Position numbers and translations under genes: made by a program
Part shown: positions 32,855 to 42,019 of the stretch, in pieces
How positions within the stretch are numbered: the first letter of the stretch is position 1
How the letters are laid out: each line of letters opens with the position of its first letter
The notes under the pieces: model-generated
What the model was told of the DNA's origin: nothing
Databases searched by the model: none
Seen by the model: only the letters and a program-made list of their open reading frames with translations
Source of the DNA: BOG-908 sp964242115
Lineage (GTDB): Bacteria > Pseudomonadota > Alphaproteobacteria > Acetobacterales > Acetobacteraceae
Assembly (NCBI GenBank): GCA_964242115.1
Contig: CAXSZX010000017.1
Coordinates: 1 to 64,000 of the forward strand
Direction of reading: 5' to 3'
Length of the DNA stretch: 64,000 nt

Positions 32855-35800
32855 TCAGGATCCGCCCGCCGCAGCACTGCGCGGCGGCAACGGAGGTGGG
32901 CTATCGGGGTCGACGACCCGCAACGGCGGCGGGCGCAGCGGCGCCAGCAACGCGGCGAGCACCGGCACGTCGCCGGCCGCAACCCAGCCAGGCATGCCCG
33001 CACTCCACACGAGCGTGCGGCCGTCCAGTTCGCCGCGCCTGGCGTAGGCCTCCAGCGCTGCCAGGTCGAGCGGGCCGGTGTCCTGGTTGTTGACTGCAAG
33101 GTGAAAACGGGGAAGCGGCGGCGGGGCAGCCGCGGCCTGCGCCACTGGCGGCGGGGAGGCAGGTGCGACCAGCGCGTCCAATTGCGCGTCGGAGAAGCGC
33201 TCCCAGGCGAGCGTGCGTTTCTCCTCCGCGCGGCCGGGGTCGGCCTCAAGCGGCGTGGTGTCGGCGCGGCTGCCGGGCAGCGCTTCGGTCCACGAGGCGA
33301 CGGTGCGCAGCAGGGCGGAGACGAACGCTTCGGGCGACATCGGCAACGTTGCTTTCTGCATCTGCAGCCTGCCCATCATTTCGCGGCGCAACTGCTCGAC
33401 GGCGACGCACGCTAATCCGCCGACCCGGTCCTCGTTGCCGTCGGCGCGGCGCACGACGCGTTTGGGGTAGACGCGCTGTGCGGTGTAGTCGAGCAGTGCC
33501 ACGTAGCCGGCCAACTGGCGCGGCGTCATCTGCTCTTCAACCAGGCGCAGGCTGCGGTCCAGCGCTGCCCTGCGCTCGGACTTGAATTCGCGCAGGTAGA
33601 TTTGCTGTTCGCTGCCGATGGAGAGCCAGTCCTCGGTGTCGTTGGTGGACGTGTCGACCTCGTAGTCGCGGTCGGCGCGGCGGCGCAGCTTGCCCAGCAG
33701 CACGCCGCGCAGGAACAGCTGCACGCGAGCGGCGAGTTGCTCCATCTCCTGCAGCGACATCGCGGTGGGGTGACGGAAGCGCGCCTTGTCCACGTCGTTG
33801 TGCAGCGGCGAGCGTTCCTCCTTGCCGTTCTTCTCGTTGTAGGCGCGGCGCCAGTCGTCGTGCATCGGCACCAGCGCGGTGAGTGCCAGGCCGGTGAGTT
33901 CCGAGTAGATCACCATGCGGCCGCGCACGGAGGAGGAGACGAAGCTCACACGCTTTTTCTGATAGATCGGCGGCAGCTTGCGCTCCAGCACATCACCGAA
34001 GCGCGCGGACATCTCGCTGGCGTTCTCCACCGAGACGAACACGCTGACCATGCCGCCGTCGAAGCTCGGGTCCATGCGCTGCGGGTCGACGTTGAGCCAG
34101 GGCAGCGCCTGCAGCATGGCGTTGCCGAACAGCGTGTTGCGGTCGCTCTCGTTCATGTCGGCGAGGGTCTGCAGCACGGTCGGCAGCTGGCTTTCGCGGT
34201 CGCGCATCCGTTCGCGCGCCACGCCGCGCAGGATGTTGATGATCTCGGCGCGGGTCTCGGCTTTTTTTAAACGCTCGAACATCTGCCGCGAGCCGCCCTG
34301 GCTTGACAGCGCCTCGCGTCCCCAGGTGGCGTAGTCGCCGCGCATGGTGCTCTCCAGCCGCCCGCCGCGGATCACCTGCGACATCGGGCCGGCGCCGCGG
34401 ACGCTTTCCTCGAGCACCTTGATCTCCGAGTCGATCGCCAACAGGGTGAGCGACACCGAGTGGCTGCCCTGCTCGATCTCGCCGAGTATGCCGGAAGGTC
34501 CCGCCTGGCCGCGTGCACCTTCTGGCTGGCCCAGCAGGCGCACCAGGTTGCTCAGCAGCTTCACCGCCTCGGCGCAGGCCGCACTGCGCAGCTTGTATTG
34601 CAGGTAGTAGAACAGCGAGGATTCGAGCTGCTGCATGCAGCGCTCGATCGCCTCGTTGTCGATCGCGCCGAGCCAGTTCTTCTTCACCGCTTTGCTGAGG
34701 TTCTCCAGCGCGCGCGTGTAGAAGCCTTCGATCAGCGACTTGGCCAGCGAGTCGTATTGTTCGGCGGCGCGCGAGAGGCGTGCGACGTAGCCGTCCTTCT
34801 CGACGTTGACCTGGTCCTGGATCTGCTGGATCAGGCGCTGGGTGTAGACGATGCCGCCCAGCTCGGCGTTGTCGATGCGGGCGTAGAACGCGCTGCGCAG
34901 GCCGTCAGGCTTGTTCCAATCGGTGAGGATGCGGTTGGACTGTTCCTGCAGCATCAGCATGCGCGGGCCGAACTGGGCGACCTGCGTGATGTCGCCGAGT
35001 ATGTCGCGCTCGCGCTTGCTGCGCAGCTGTTCGACGGCGCCGCGCCAGTCCGCACGGTTGGGCAGCGCGCCGCGCAGCTGCTCGAAGTCGCCGCGCAGCT
35101 CGGCGCGCAGGTCGCTGATGGTGTCGAGCTGGCCGGTGGTGAGCAGCCGGCCGGTCAGCGGTGTGTCGGCGATGGCGGACGGCTTGGGGTGCAGAAAGTC
35201 GGGGAAGTCCTGGAAGAAGCTGTCCTTGTCGAGGAACATTGCGTTGCGCATCAGGTCGTCGCGTTCGCCGGGCTGCGGCGTGTTGACCTTGTCGGCCGCC
35301 TCGGTGCGAAAGAACGCGGTCAGCATCGAGCGTGCGGCCAGCGCGGTGTCGCGGTCGAACTGGGTGCGCCCGTCGGTGGTCAGCGTGCACTGGCCGACGC
35401 CGGAATAGGCGCGGCTGAAGGCGAGCGAGAGCGCTTCGAGGTCCTTCGGCATCGGCGGGCTGAACGGTTCGAGGCGGTAGTTGGTGTTCTGGTTGACCAG
35501 GTCCTCGCGCTTCTTGCCGCGCAACTGCGGGTCGCGCAGGTCTTCGAACAGCACGTCGGCGATCATCCGGTAGAGGTGGCCGCGGTCGCCGGTGCCCTGG
35601 TTGCCGAGGTTGCGGCTGTCGACCAGGTAGACGTTGTCGTAGGGGTAGGCGGCGCGGTTCTCGAGCGTGTCGGTCCACCGGCTGACGTAGGGCGGGGTGG
35701 GGTTGCCCTGCATGCAGTAGTCGAGTTCCATCAGCGCCGCGTAGCTGTTGGCGCGCGTCCTCTGGTTGAGGTCGGAGAACGCACCGCCGAGCACGGCGTA

Positions 35801-36478
35801 GAGCGAGACGCCGTCGAGCTTGACGCTCTGCATCGATTTGGCGAGGTAGCCCATGTCGATGAAGCTGCCCGACCCCGTGCCGCCGGCCACCGAGCAGACG
35901 ACGATCACCTGCACCTGCGGTTCGACCTCCAGGCCGAGCCGCTGCAGGGCCTCGCTGTTGGAGACGTTGTTGAGCAGTTCGATCGACTTGCTGTTGATCG
36001 CGTCGTTGATCTTGCCGACGTCGTCGAAGAAGAACAGGCGTGACAGCGCGCGCACCTGGCCGGCGCCGTCCTCTGCCCGGATGCTGCGCAAATCGCCTGC
36101 GGGCAGCCATTCCTTGATGTGCGGGAAGCGGTCGATCTCGCGCCCCTTGAGGTATTTGCTGGTGTCCATCCTGGTCTGGATGCAGTCGCCCTTCGGCAGG
36201 TCCACCAATGCGGAGAGCGGGTCCTCCACGGCGGTGCCGGACGCGCTTTTCTTCTCCTCCTCGGCCTTGCCCTGGAAGAGGTCGAAATAGAGGAACGAGG
36301 CGACCTTGAAGTCGTCGAGCTTCTCGACGCGATGGCCGTTCCACAAGGTCTCCAGGATGCGGCGGCGCAGGCGCAGCAGCACTTCCTTGCCGGTGCCGCC
36401 TAGGGCGACGTAGAGGGTCGGGCGGACGCGCTTGAGCTCGGTCGGAGCGTCCGCGTTGGTGCTCATCTCGTCGGCCAT
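32855..36478 (-). CDS. Tubulin/FtsZ-like GTPase with C-terminal GYF_2 domain
   Basis: A 1207-residue protein of the Tubulin_2-like group. The N-terminal nucleotide-binding fold shows ALGGTGKEVLLRLRR (about 25-39) and the tubulin signature loop AGGTGSG (198-204) after VQVIVVCSV. The middle 800 residues are helical with coiled-coil stretches. Residues about 1125-1180 form a GYF_2 domain (FHLAVNNQDTGPLDLAALEA; TLVWSAGMPGWVAAG), which in other proteins recognises proline-rich peptides. The tail is itself proline-rich. ATG at 36478 follows GGGAGGAG. It is the last gene of a minus-strand run of four genes that also encodes zinc-ribbon and vWA-like proteins, suggesting a membrane-associated filament or scaffold. 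Confidence 0.88.
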   Translation of the reverse strand: MADEMSTNADAPTELKRVRPTLYVALGGTGKEVLLRLRRRILETLWNGHRVEKLDDFKVASFLYFDLFQGKAEEEKKSASGTAVEDPLSALVDLPKGDCIQTRMDTSKYLKGREIDRFPHIKEWLPAGDLRSIRAEDGAGQVRALSRLFFFDDVGKINDAINSKSIELLNNVSNSEALQRLGLEVEPQVQVIVVCSVAGGTGSGSFIDMGYLAKSMQSVKLDGVSLYAVLGGAFSDLNQRTRANSYAALMELDYCMQGNPTPPYVSRWTDTLENRAAYPYDNVYLVDSRNLGNQGTGDRGHLYRMIADVLFEDLRDPQLRGKKREDLVNQNTNYRLEPFSPPMPKDLEALSLAFSRAYSGVGQCTLTTDGRTQFDRDTALAARSMLTAFFRTEAADKVNTPQPGERDDLMRNAMFLDKDSFFQDFPDFLHPKPSAIADTPLTGRLLTTGQLDTISDLRAELRGDFEQLRGALPNRADWRGAVEQLRSKRERDILGDITQVAQFGPRMLMLQEQSNRILTDWNKPDGLRSAFYARIDNAELGGIVYTQRLIQQIQDQVNVEKDGYVARLSRAAEQYDSLAKSLIEGFYTRALENLSKAVKKNWLGAIDNEAIERCMQQLESSLFYYLQYKLRSAACAEAVKLLSNLVRLLGQPEGARGQAGPSGILGEIEQGSHSVSLTLLAIDSEIKVLEESVRGAGPMSQVIRGGRLESTMRGDYATWGREALSSQGGSRQMFERLKKAETRAEIINILRGVARERMRDRESQLPTVLQTLADMNESDRNTLFGNAMLQALPWLNVDPQRMDPSFDGGMVSVFVSVENASEMSARFGDVLERKLPPIYQKKRVSFVSSSVRGRMVIYSELTGLALTALVPMHDDWRRAYNEKNGKEERSPLHNDVDKARFRHPTAMSLQEMEQLAARVQLFLRGVLLGKLRRRADRDYEVDTSTNDTEDWLSIGSEQQIYLREFKSERRAALDRSLRLVEEQMTPRQLAGYVALLDYTAQRVYPKRVVRRADGNEDRVGGLACVAVEQLRREMMGRLQMQKATLPMSPEAFVSALLRTVASWTEALPGSRADTTPLEADPGRAEEKRTLAWERFSDAQLDALVAPASPPPVAQAAAAPPPLPRFHLAVNNQDTGPLDLAALEAYARRGELDGRTLVWSAGMPGWVAAGDVPVLAALLAPLRPPPLRVVDPDSPPPLPPRSAAAGGS

Positions 36479-36503
36479 GTCGGTGCTCCTCCCAGGGCAG
36501 AAA

Positions 36504-36632
36504 GCAAGGCCTGCTTTTTTGCAAAAAAGCAGCAAAAAACTTTCATCTCGGCTGTCGCGAACTCCCCCGCAGCGCGTACCCGGGGACCGAAATTTTTGGT
36601 TCTTTTTGAAAAAAGAACCGCTTGCTTACTTG
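36504..36632. repeat. Double-hairpin intergenic repeat, full copy (B, core, A')
   Basis: GCAAGGCCTGCTTTTTTG, AAAAAAGCAGCAAAAAACTT, core CGGCTGTCGCGAACTCC, GCAGCGCGTACCCGGGG, then AAATTTTTGGTTCTTTTTG and AAAGAACCGCTTGC. It separates two minus-strand genes of the tubulin-like cluster and overlaps the stop codon of the upstream one. Confidence 0.9.
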
Positions 36633-38134
36633 CTTTCGATGGTTTCCGCGATCGCCCAACTGAAGCATTCGTTTTCGCCAGAATCATAAACATACAGTTG
36701 TCCGTCGAATACGAACGCGGCCAACTGCGACGTCGAGCGCAGGCCGACAGGCCGGGCCAAATCGTGCAGCGTACGTCCGTCGAAGAAGCGCAGGCCTGCC
36801 AGGATCGGCGGGTCCATGCCCGTCTCGCCGGCGGCAATCAGCTCGCCCATACGGTCGGGGGCCGCCGCCAGCACGCAGCACTCACGGTCGAGCGCCTGCA
36901 CCGGCACCAGGTACTCGTCCAGGGCGCCGGGAAGGTCGTGGTTGAACGGGCTCTGCTCCACCCAGGCGCGGTGGCGGAGGGTCAGCAGCCGGCAGGCCAG
37001 CACGCCGTTGGTCAGCACCGTGCCGCCGACGCGTTCGTGGCGCGGCTGGCTCTGCGTGCCGAGGCGCTCGAAGCAGGGGGTGCGGCGCGAACCCTGCAGG
37101 GGCACGCTGCCGAACTGCCAGACCAGCCCGTCAGGATCGACGTAGGGTCGCTGGGTGAGCGTTGGCGTGAAGCCGTCGCTCCAGCCGCGCCAGGCCAGCC
37201 GGCCCAGCGTGCCGTCGTCGGCCAGGGCGGCCACCAGGTAGCCGTCGCGGCCGGCCCAGCTTACGCCGGTCTCGGTCGCCATCGGTGCGGAGAGGAACCC
37301 GGCAGCGCCGGGCAGCGCCGCCGGATGGGGCGAGGCCACCGGGGTGAAGCTCCACTCGCCGGGCTGGCCCATCCTGCGGCGGGCGACGTGCAGCGTTCCG
37401 CCGCGCAGCACCGGCACCAGCGCCTCGTCCTGCATGACGCAGGGGCCGCCCAGGCAGGCGTCTGATCCGGCGAGCATCAGCACCTGTGGCGCCGGTGCGG
37501 TGGGGCGGGTGAGGTCCACCACGGTCAGGCGTCCGGCGGCGGCGATGACGATGCCGGTGTGGTGCGCGCCGGCGCTCCAGCTCGCTTCCGGCAGCACCAC
37601 TTCGCCGGTGGAGAACAGCCTGGTCCAGGTGGCACGCACCCGGTCGTGTTCGAACAGCCAGCCGCCGTCACGGTCGATGGCGAACAGCCGCACCGGCTGG
37701 CCGGCCAGGACGAAGGCGAACAGGCGGCCGGCCGGCAGCTTCAGCTGGTGCGGCGTGGCGCCGGCGGCCAGCGTCAGGGCGGGCAGGCCGGCTTCGGCGC
37801 GGCCGGCGTTGGGCGCGCTCTGCGGCGGCTCGGCGGGTGCCGGTGCCGGGTGCAGGTCGGCGCCGCAGCCGAAGCAGTGGGAGAAAGCCTGCGGCAGCGC
37901 GCCGCGGCAGACCGCGCAGGCTTGGCCCGTCATTGGGCCCGTCCCTGGGCCAGTTTGTGGGCCCGTCTCTGGGCCGGTTTTTGGGCCGGTCTTCGGCCGC
38001 AGCGCGGTGAGGTCGTCGCGCGCGGTGTCGTAGCTGCGGGTGCCCACCGTCACGCGGTCGAAGCCCGGGCCGGCGGCGCGGTGCCAGGCCTCTGCCCAGC
38101 CGGCGTACTCGACCTGCCAGGTGTCGTCGGCCAC
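36626..38134 (-). CDS. Zinc-ribbon protein with probable beta-propeller, unknown function
   Basis: A 502-residue protein. Residues 48-70 are a perfect-style TGP tandem repeat (K/E/Q/G/M + TGP). They are followed by a zinc ribbon with Cys73, Cys76, Cys87 and Cys90 (CAVCRGALPQAFSHCFGC). The remaining 370 residues are beta-rich repeats, such as LFAFVLAGQPVRLFAIDRDG and LYVYDSGE near the end, consistent with a propeller. No transmembrane helix is apparent. Neighbouring genes encode two other zinc-ribbon proteins with similar spacing, so they probably belong to one system with the tubulin-like protein. The gene ends inside a repeat element. Confidence 0.7.
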   Translation of the reverse strand: MADDTWQVEYAGWAEAWHRAAGPGFDRVTVGTRSYDTARDDLTALRPKTGPKTGPETGPQTGPGTGPMTGQACAVCRGALPQAFSHCFGCGADLHPAPAPAEPPQSAPNAGRAEAGLPALTLAAGATPHQLKLPAGRLFAFVLAGQPVRLFAIDRDGGWLFEHDRVRATWTRLFSTGEVVLPEASWSAGAHHTGIVIAAAGRLTVVDLTRPTAPAPQVLMLAGSDACLGGPCVMQDEALVPVLRGGTLHVARRRMGQPGEWSFTPVASPHPAALPGAAGFLSAPMATETGVSWAGRDGYLVAALADDGTLGRLAWRGWSDGFTPTLTQRPYVDPDGLVWQFGSVPLQGSRRTPCFERLGTQSQPRHERVGGTVLTNGVLACRLLTLRHRAWVEQSPFNHDLPGALDEYLVPVQALDRECCVLAAAPDRMGELIAAGETGMDPPILAGLRFFDGRTLHDLARPVGLRSTSQLAAFVFDGQLYVYDSGENECFSWAIAETIESK

Positions 38135-38137
38135 CTC

Positions 38138-38662
38138 TCAGCGCCGCTGACGCGAGGCGCGGGCGGAGCCGAGGCTGACCAGGAAGACGACCAGCAGCAC
38201 GGTGTCGAGCACGCCGGCCGGGATGACCACCGCGAGCACGCTCCAGTAGCTGCCCAGCGAGCAGACGATCACGGTGGCACCCAGCGCCAACAGGAACAGG
38301 TAGAACGCGGTGCCGGCGCCGCGCGACTTTCCGAGGTCGGCGAACTGCGCCACCAGCGACTGGGTGAGCAGGCGCCGGGCGAAGATCAGCAGCCCCGCCC
38401 AGACCAGCACCAAGACGGCGGCGATGACGATCTGGGTGGACGACATGCCCAGCGGCAAGGGCGTGGTCACCGCCAGCGGCCTGGGTGCCATCTCGGTGGA
38501 CTGCGTGGTGGGGGCCTGGGCCGGCGCGGCGTTGGGCGGCGGTATGTTGATGTCCGGCCCGGCGCTGGGCACCGGCGCGGGCGCGTCTTGCTGCGGCTGG
38601 TATTGCGGCTGGTTTTGGGGTTGGGGCTGCGTCTGCGCGTGGTGCTTGTGCGAGGGTTGCAT
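38138..38662 (-). CDS. Membrane protein with Gln/Pro-rich N-terminus
   Basis: A 174-residue protein of unknown family. Residues 1-55 are Gln/Pro-rich (QPQPQNQPQYQPQQDAPAP and IPPPNAAPAQAP). Membrane segments follow at about 75-93 (QIVIAAVLVLVWAGLLIFA) and 115-155 (AFYLFLLALGATVIVCSLGS; VLAVVIPAGVLDTVLLVVFL). The proline-rich head is a plausible target for the GYF_2 domain of the tubulin-like protein. It starts after GGAG and is separated by three bases from the zinc-ribbon gene, so the genes are co-transcribed. Confidence 0.72.
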   Translation of the reverse strand: MQPSHKHHAQTQPQPQNQPQYQPQQDAPAPVPSAGPDINIPPPNAAPAQAPTTQSTEMAPRPLAVTTPLPLGMSSTQIVIAAVLVLVWAGLLIFARRLLTQSLVAQFADLGKSRGAGTAFYLFLLALGATVIVCSLGSYWSVLAVVIPAGVLDTVLLVVFLVSLGSARASRQRR

Positions 38663-38713
38663 GATGGTCTCCGTCCGTGCCCGCCACGCGGGGAAAGGTT
38701 GCGCGCAGCGTGT

Positions 38714-40300
38714 TCAGGCGGCGGGTGCGATCTTGGGCGCGCCCAGCAGCCGGCCGGTGACGACCACCCGGGTGCCGGCGCGCGAGCGGACCGTGGTGGA
38801 GCGGAACGGCCGCACGGCGACGCGCATAGTCTCCTGGCCCACCGGCACGCTGTAGGTGCGCTCGCGCGTGCAGGCGAGCAGCGCGCCGCCGGCGGCCAGC
38901 ACGGCGGCGGCGGCACCGGCCAGCGTCAGGATCAGGGGCAGCGGCGAAAAGGCGACGTTCATCGTCACCGGAACGTCGGTGGCGGCCTGCGTCACCGCCT
39001 CGTCGCCGAGGAAGACCGAGGGCAGTGCAGCGGGCAGCGCGTCCGGACGCTGGCCGCCGGTCACCTGGTTGGAGGCGGCCTCCGAGTCGTTGCCGAACAT
39101 GTCGCGCATCTTGGCGACAAAGGCGGGCTGCAAGGCGAGCTGCACGCCGGTGAGCTGCAGGCGCAGCTTGCCGTGCAGTTGCGCCGTCCCCTGCAGCAGG
39201 CCGGCGAGGCCGGGCGGCCGGGGCACCGCGGGGATACTAAGCTGCACGTGCACGTGCTCGAGCGTCTCGTCAGGACCCATCGCCGCGATGGTGTCCGGGG
39301 TGATGGAGGCGGCCACGCCTTCCGACCCGGGGCCAGCGATCCAGGCGGCCTGCAAATGCGCCTGGTCGATCACCTGCGGGTAGTAGTTGCTGGTCAGGCG
39401 GGCGGGGATGTCGATGCTGGCGGCGTCTCCGTGCAGGTCGTCGATGACGATGGCGTTGCCCTGGCGCGACAGGCGCACGGCGCCCTCGCCGGCGCCGGTG
39501 AGCGTAAGGGTGACCGGGTCCAGGCTGAGCGGCTTGAGGCGCACCGGCTTGGCCGGAAGCAGGCGGCGCATGGCGGCGGATTGGGTGGCGCGGTCGAGCC
39601 AGCTTGCCGCCTGCTGCCCGTAGGCGATGCCGTAGACCACCAGGCCCTTCTCGCTGAAGGTGGGCCCGCGCGCGGGAAGGCGTAATGGATAGGCAACCAC
39701 CTCGGTGATGAAGCCGGACGCGGTCAGCAGCGTGCTGAAGCGCGTGGTGTTCTCGATCACGTGCTGGTCGTTACTGCGGGAGTTCTTGTTGTTGGTGACC
39801 ATCCAGATCACGCCCGGCGCGCGCGCGAGCAGGTTGGGGATCGTGTCGGACAAGGCGCCGTTGTAGTCGGCGTCGGTGTAGAGGCCGTCGGCGCGGCGCG
39901 GCAGGTCGAGCTTCGCGAGTGCTGCGGTCAGGCCGTTGGCGGTCAGCTTGCCGGCGTAGAGCGGCAGCGGCGAGGGCCTGTCGGGGAGCTGGCCGGCCTG
40001 GTTGAATGACGCGATCGTGATGTTGGCATCCGGCAGGGTGGAAGCCTGGATAAAGGCGCGCAGCAGCGGCAGGAACGGCGCGCCGGGGTCGCGGTAGAAC
40101 GGCTCCATCCAGCCGCTGTTCTGGATCAGGTACACCTCGCGCGGGGTTGCGTCCGCTGCAATTTGCGCGTGCGCGGTGCATGCCGACAGCGCGCACACCG
40201 AAACGGTGGCCAGGTGTGACGCTGCTTTCACGCTGTTGAAACAAGCGCGCCACGTCAGACGGGCGTGTGTCGACATTGCTGCGTCCGGATGCGACATCAT
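38714..40300 (-). CDS. Exported vWA-like protein with C-terminal membrane anchor
   Basis: A 528-residue protein with an N-terminal signal (AASHLATVSVCALSACTAHA, cleavage near residue 45 from the 40300 start). The following domain resembles a von Willebrand A fold (EVYLIQNSGWMEPFYRDPGA; TIASFNQAGQLPD; GVIWMVTNNKNSRSNDQHVI), but the metal-site motif DxSxS is replaced by QNSGW, so metal binding is doubtful. A membrane helix (LILTLAGAAAAVLAAGGALL) lies near the C-terminus, with a short basic tail. The start is uncertain: ATG at 40300, 40297 or 40276 are all possible, none with a strong ribosome site. First gene of the minus-strand set, divergent from 40415. Confidence 0.7.
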   Translation of the reverse strand: MMSHPDAAMSTHARLTWRACFNSVKAASHLATVSVCALSACTAHAQIAADATPREVYLIQNSGWMEPFYRDPGAPFLPLLRAFIQASTLPDANITIASFNQAGQLPDRPSPLPLYAGKLTANGLTAALAKLDLPRRADGLYTDADYNGALSDTIPNLLARAPGVIWMVTNNKNSRSNDQHVIENTTRFSTLLTASGFITEVVAYPLRLPARGPTFSEKGLVVYGIAYGQQAASWLDRATQSAAMRRLLPAKPVRLKPLSLDPVTLTLTGAGEGAVRLSRQGNAIVIDDLHGDAASIDIPARLTSNYYPQVIDQAHLQAAWIAGPGSEGVAASITPDTIAAMGPDETLEHVHVQLSIPAVPRPPGLAGLLQGTAQLHGKLRLQLTGVQLALQPAFVAKMRDMFGNDSEAASNQVTGGQRPDALPAALPSVFLGDEAVTQAATDVPVTMNVAFSPLPLILTLAGAAAAVLAAGGALLACTRERTYSVPVGQETMRVAVRPFRSTTVRSRAGTRVVVTGRLLGAPKIAPAA

Positions 40301-40414
40301 GGACCCAGACAATCCTATCTTGCAGCCCAGGTCCACAGTGCAGGCAGGTTCACGTGAAAGGCGCGATGCGAGCAGCAGGGATGAACTTGACCGCCGCGCG
40401 TCATCACCACCGCG
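40301..40414. promoter_or_regulatory. Divergent promoter region of the tubulin-like system
   Basis: The 114 bases between the vWA-like gene (minus) and the zinc-ribbon/PEGA gene (plus) must hold promoters for both halves of the cluster. No repeat element is present here. I see no clear palindrome or -10/-35 pair. Confidence 0.45.
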
Positions 40415-41656
40415 GTGAGTGAGTCGTCGAGGGCCAGCACCGCCGCGCGGAATACGGCCACACTGCACTGCATCGGATGCGGCAGCGCGCTGGGTTTCGT
40501 CGTTGCCTACTGTCCGTTCTGCGGCCTGGCGCATCGGACGGCACCGGTGGCGGCCGCGCCGGCAGCGCAGGTTCCGCCGGCACCGCCCGAGGTGGTTGCT
40601 TGCGTGCCGGCGCACCCGCCGGCCGCCTCTCCCCGGCTGGGCTGGTCCGGTTCGCCGGCCGCGCAGCCTGCACCTGCACCACCGCCAGCTGCGCCGGCGG
40701 CGGCGGTCGTCTCTCCCTGGCTGGCCCGGGCAGCATCGCTTGCGCAACCGGCGCCTGCGCCGCCGGCCAAGGCCAGGAAGCCGGCGCGGGCGCCGCGGCC
40801 GGTGCCGCCGCCACGGGTGCGCCGGAAGCCCGGCCGGTGGCGCTGGGTGGTGGCGCTGCTGGCCGTGGTTGCGGTGCTGCAGTCTCGCTCGCGAGACGGA
40901 CGCGAGGCCGCGCCGGCGCGGCTGACCGTCACCGTATCTCCGGAGGCGGCGGGCAGCATCACCGTCGACGGCGCACCGGCGGGGCTGCCCGGCGAAGCGC
41001 TGCGCGTGGTCGCCGGCACCCACACGATCGGCTTTCTCTCCGCCGAGTGGCTGGCGGCGTCCAGGCAGGTCAGCGTGGAGGCCGGACGTTACGCCACCGT
41101 TGCACTGCGGCTGCAACGCAAGGAACACCGCCCGGCGGCCATACCCGAGCGCCTGGCGCGGCCGCCGGCACCGGTGGGCAACGGGCCGGCGCCGCTGCCG
41201 AGCGTTACGGCCTACGACTGGACGGCGATCGGCGACGCGGTCAGCACGTCGAAGCTGTGCGGCGTGGAGGCCTCCCTCAACGGCGGCCGGCTTCTGCTGT
41301 ACGGCGGCAGCGAGAAGCCGACGACGTTGCGGCTGCTGCTGCACAAGGATCTGTGGCACATCCCCGACCTGAGCGTTCCGGTGGTGGTCGCCTTTGCCGA
41401 CGGCGCGAGCTTCACCTGGTTGGCCCGGGGCAGCGGGTCCGACATCGCGGCGGACGTGCCGGAGACGGACGTGCGGGACTTCATCCACCACTTCACCGCC
41501 GACAGGGAGGCGCGGCTGACGTTGCCGAACGGCCGCGAGCTGCCCTGGACGCTGGACCTGCGCGGCACCTCACCAACGATCGGTGCGATGGCGAAGTGCC
41601 TGGAGACGGCAGGGCTTTGGTTGCCGTTGCCGTTTACGCAGGAGGCTGGGCGGTAA
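40415..41656 (+). CDS. Zinc-ribbon / PEGA-domain membrane protein
   Basis: A 413-residue protein beginning with GTG at 40415. It has an N-terminal zinc ribbon with Cys19, Cys22, Cys33 and Cys36 (CIGCGSALGFVVAYCPFC). A long Pro/Ala-rich linker follows, then a membrane helix (RWRWVVALLAVVAVLQ, about 140-156) and a PEGA domain (about 168-235; LTVTVSPEAAGSITVDGAPA, VVAGTHTIGF). The C-terminal domain ends in LDLRGTSPTIGAMAKCLETA, a pattern seen in many small alphaproteobacterial envelope proteins of the IalB-like type. It is the first plus-strand gene of the tubulin-like cluster. Confidence 0.75.
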   Translation: MSESSRASTAARNTATLHCIGCGSALGFVVAYCPFCGLAHRTAPVAAAPAAQVPPAPPEVVACVPAHPPAASPRLGWSGSPAAQPAPAPPPAAPAAAVVSPWLARAASLAQPAPAPPAKARKPARAPRPVPPPRVRRKPGRWRWVVALLAVVAVLQSRSRDGREAAPARLTVTVSPEAAGSITVDGAPAGLPGEALRVVAGTHTIGFLSAEWLAASRQVSVEAGRYATVALRLQRKEHRPAAIPERLARPPAPVGNGPAPLPSVTAYDWTAIGDAVSTSKLCGVEASLNGGRLLLYGGSEKPTTLRLLLHKDLWHIPDLSVPVVVAFADGASFTWLARGSGSDIAADVPETDVRDFIHHFTADREARLTLPNGRELPWTLDLRGTSPTIGAMAKCLETAGLWLPLPFTQEAGR

Positions 41657-41813
41657 GGCAGCAAGCGGTTCTTTTTTGAAAAATAGAACCAAAAAACTTT
41701 TACTTCCTGGCCTGCATCAAAATCCAACTCGCCGGACAATCGGAGGCGCTAGCACCAGCACAGGAGACAAAAGTTTTTTGCTTCTTTTTTTCAAAAAAGA
41801 AGGCCTTTCTTGC
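41657..41813. repeat. Double-hairpin intergenic repeat, full copy with atypical centre (A ... B')
   Basis: GCAAGCGGTTCTTTTTTG, AAAAATAGAACCAAAAAACT, an atypical 65-base centre lacking the GTCGCG core, then AGACAAAAGTTTTTTGCTTC and AAAAAAGAAGGCC. It starts immediately after the stop codon of the zinc-ribbon/PEGA gene. Confidence 0.88.
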
Positions 41814-42019
41814 TACCTACCAAACGGTGCACTCCACACCAGACCACCACCTCCGATTGTCCCACACGCGATGCGCGCCGATGCCGAAATCGTGAGAAAC
41901 AGGCTCGCAGGTTCCGGTCGTGACGCTTGCGGCGTCGTGGTGATCGTTCCGGCGTGCTGCTTGTCGAAATAGTCGGGTTACGGTAGCGTCAGGAACGTTG
42001 GTCGTGAAGGCTGTGCGTG
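41657..42019. other. Intergenic region with a long repeat element and 13-base inverted repeat
   Basis: 363 bases without a gene. The repeat element fills 41657-41813. A perfect 13-base inverted repeat (GGACAATCGGAGG at 41734-41746 and CCTCCGATTGTCC at 41850-41862) brackets the right half of the element. The last 150 bases lead to the 42020 gene. Confidence 0.6.
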
